NCBI GenBank assembly: GCA_963697355.1
Contig: CAVONV010000009.1
Location: 1-64,000 of the forward strand
Length of the DNA: 64,000 nucleotides
Direction of reading: 5' to 3'
DNA from: CAVONV01 sp963697355
GTDB lineage: Bacteria; Acidobacteriota; Vicinamibacteria; Marinacidobacterales; DATDRI01
Shown: in pieces, positions 63,100-64,000 of the stretch
How positions within the stretch are numbered: the stretch's first letter is position 1
Layout of the letters: every line of letters starts with the position of its first letter
Notes under the pieces: generated by a model
Told to the model about the DNA's origin: nothing
Database searches by the model: none
The model's input: only the letters and a program-made list of their open reading frames with translations
Position numbers and translations under genes: made by a program

Positions 63100-64000
63100 T
63101 CAAGTCGAGGGCTTGTCGGCTTTGTTCATCAGCTTGTCAAAAGCAGGGACGGCGCCTTCTTCAACCGACCGTACCTGGAGATCCCGGCGCGGAACTTGGA
63201 GCTCGATCCCGGCTTCTTTTAGGGCCTCGTCGATCGCGACGTGCAGCTCACTCGATACGATGAGAAAATTCTCAACCCGGGTCCAGGCAAACAGTTTGAA
63301 CTCGAGGGCGCTTTCACCGAAGCCCATCATCCAAGCCGTCGGCTCAGGTGTCGACAGCACGAGGATGTGCTCTTTGGCGGTTTCAACGAGGATCCCAAGG
63401 ACCTTTTTCGGGTTCGTGCCGTAGGCCACGCGCAAGCTCAAATCCACGCGGCGCAGCTGATCGCTACGCGTCCAATTGATGACTTCTTTGGAGACCAGAT
63501 CTCCGTTGGGCACCATAATATCCGAGCCATCGAAGGTACGAATGGTGCTGGCTCTAATACCGATGTCCGTCACGATACCGAAGTGGTTCACGGTCTGAAT
63601 GCGATCGCCTACTTTGATGGGTCGTTCGAAAATGAGAACGAGCCCGGAAACGAAGTTGGCGATGATCGTCTGAAGCCCGAAGCCGATGCCGACACCAAGA
63701 GCGCCAAACGCAACGGTCAGTTGCGTGCCGCTCAATCCTACGGTGGCTCCTGCCAAGAGAATACCAAATCCGATGATCATGTAGTTGACGAGTGTGACAA
63801 TCGAATGGCCGACACCTTGCGACAACTTCAGGCGAGGGAGCACCTCCTCGCGGAGTGCGAACCGGATGAACCGCGCGATCAGGACTGTTACCACCAAGGC
63901 CAGTAGCGCGGCCCCGACATCTCCCACCTCGGTATCGAGGGTGCCCCCTGCCAAGGGAGCCGATAGGCCTGCTACGATGATTTTTCGCACGGGCTCGTAG
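63100..64000 (-). CDS. Mechanosensitive channel MscS-family, 5' end outside window
   Basis: At least 296 residues are inside the window and the frame is still open at 64000, so the N-terminus is cut. The pore helix and beta domain are clear: GLSGTQLTVAFGALGVGIGFGLQ, IIANFVSGLVLIFERPIKVGDRI, IGIRASTIRTFDGSDIMVPN and LVSKEVINWTRSD. Extra N-terminal helices precede them (ALLALVVTVLIARFIRFAL), as in the larger MscK/YbdG-type members. The channel opens on membrane tension to release solutes. The C-terminus ends in a soluble alpha/beta domain. Confidence 0.92.
   Translation of the reverse strand, partial: YEPVRKIIVAGLSAPLAGGTLDTEVGDVGAALLALVVTVLIARFIRFALREEVLPRLKLSQGVGHSIVTLVNYMIIGFGILLAGATVGLSGTQLTVAFGALGVGIGFGLQTIIANFVSGLVLIFERPIKVGDRIQTVNHFGIVTDIGIRASTIRTFDGSDIMVPNGDLVSKEVINWTRSDQLRRVDLSLRVAYGTNPKKVLGILVETAKEHILVLSTPEPTAWMMGFGESALEFKLFAWTRVENFLIVSSELHVAIDEALKEAGIELQVPRRDLQVRSVEEGAVPAFDKLMNKADKPST

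Overview
This window looks like a chromosomal contig from an Acidobacteriota bacterium. The assignment is inferred from protein content: two VWFA-related proteins of the acidobacterial TIGR03436 type, an 810-residue ADOP-type duplicated ABC permease with no ATPase beside it, a GWxTD-domain protein, a Ser/Thr kinase fused to a TolB-like propeller, a YncE/phosphoesterase fusion, many secreted TPR proteins, S9 peptidases and a TonB-dependent receptor. No rRNA, tRNA, CRISPR array, phage region or transposase gene was seen.

Layout. 1-7.5 kb: 3' end of a TonB-dependent receptor with a strong terminator, a secreted esterase, a membrane-anchored TPR protein, a GWxTD/TPR protein, and a translationally coupled TPR-VWFA pair. 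7.5-14.2 kb: a secreted PI3/PI4-kinase-fold protein, a G-rich hexamer array and a tandem-duplicated UvrA of 1875 residues. 14.2-22.4 kb: truA-pyrE, a 151-bp inverted-repeat element, a TolC-type protein, a family 2 glycosyltransferase, a YheT-type hydrolase with a TIGR02757 protein, and a homocysteine methyltransferase. 22.4-31.4 kb: a long minus-strand block lspA-lgt-rluD-phosphodiesterase-pyrR-pyrB-pyrC and an S1-domain protein, joining lipoprotein maturation, rRNA modification and pyrimidine synthesis. 31.8-38.6 kb: a REC/degenerate-GGDEF protein, a GNAT protein, a sodium:solute symporter, a Tat-exported aldo/keto reductase and class II fructose-bisphosphate aldolase. 39-47 kb: two divergent S9 peptidases and a YncE/phosphoesterase. 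47-52 kb: a second TPR-VWFA pair and an MFS/spermidine-synthase-like fusion. 52-64 kb: a PPP-type phosphatase, the kinase/TolB protein, the ADOP permease, a lipoprotein phosphodiesterase, a TonB-C-like protein, an RDD protein and an MscS channel cut by the window end.

Three features stand out. First, frameshifts are clustered in runs of neighbouring genes (1-5.9 kb, 22.4-24 kb, 47.2-52.3 kb), while intervening genes, including the 5.6-kb uvrA, are intact. Several lie in homopolymers and removing or adding one base restores conserved residues, so local consensus error is the simplest explanation. Second, intergenic spaces are rich in small repeats: GGGGAC-N-GTCCCC palindromes, AT-rich CTCAAG/GGAATC-type degenerate arrays and a long imperfect inverted repeat. 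Third, three 3'-terminal gene remnants (M19 dipeptidase, VOC protein, M28 peptidase) abut or overlap the ends of other genes.

No defence system or biosynthetic cluster is evident. The best candidate for an undescribed unit is the secreted TPR-VWFA pair, present in two copies, one of them next to a GWxTD protein and a secreted kinase-like protein.
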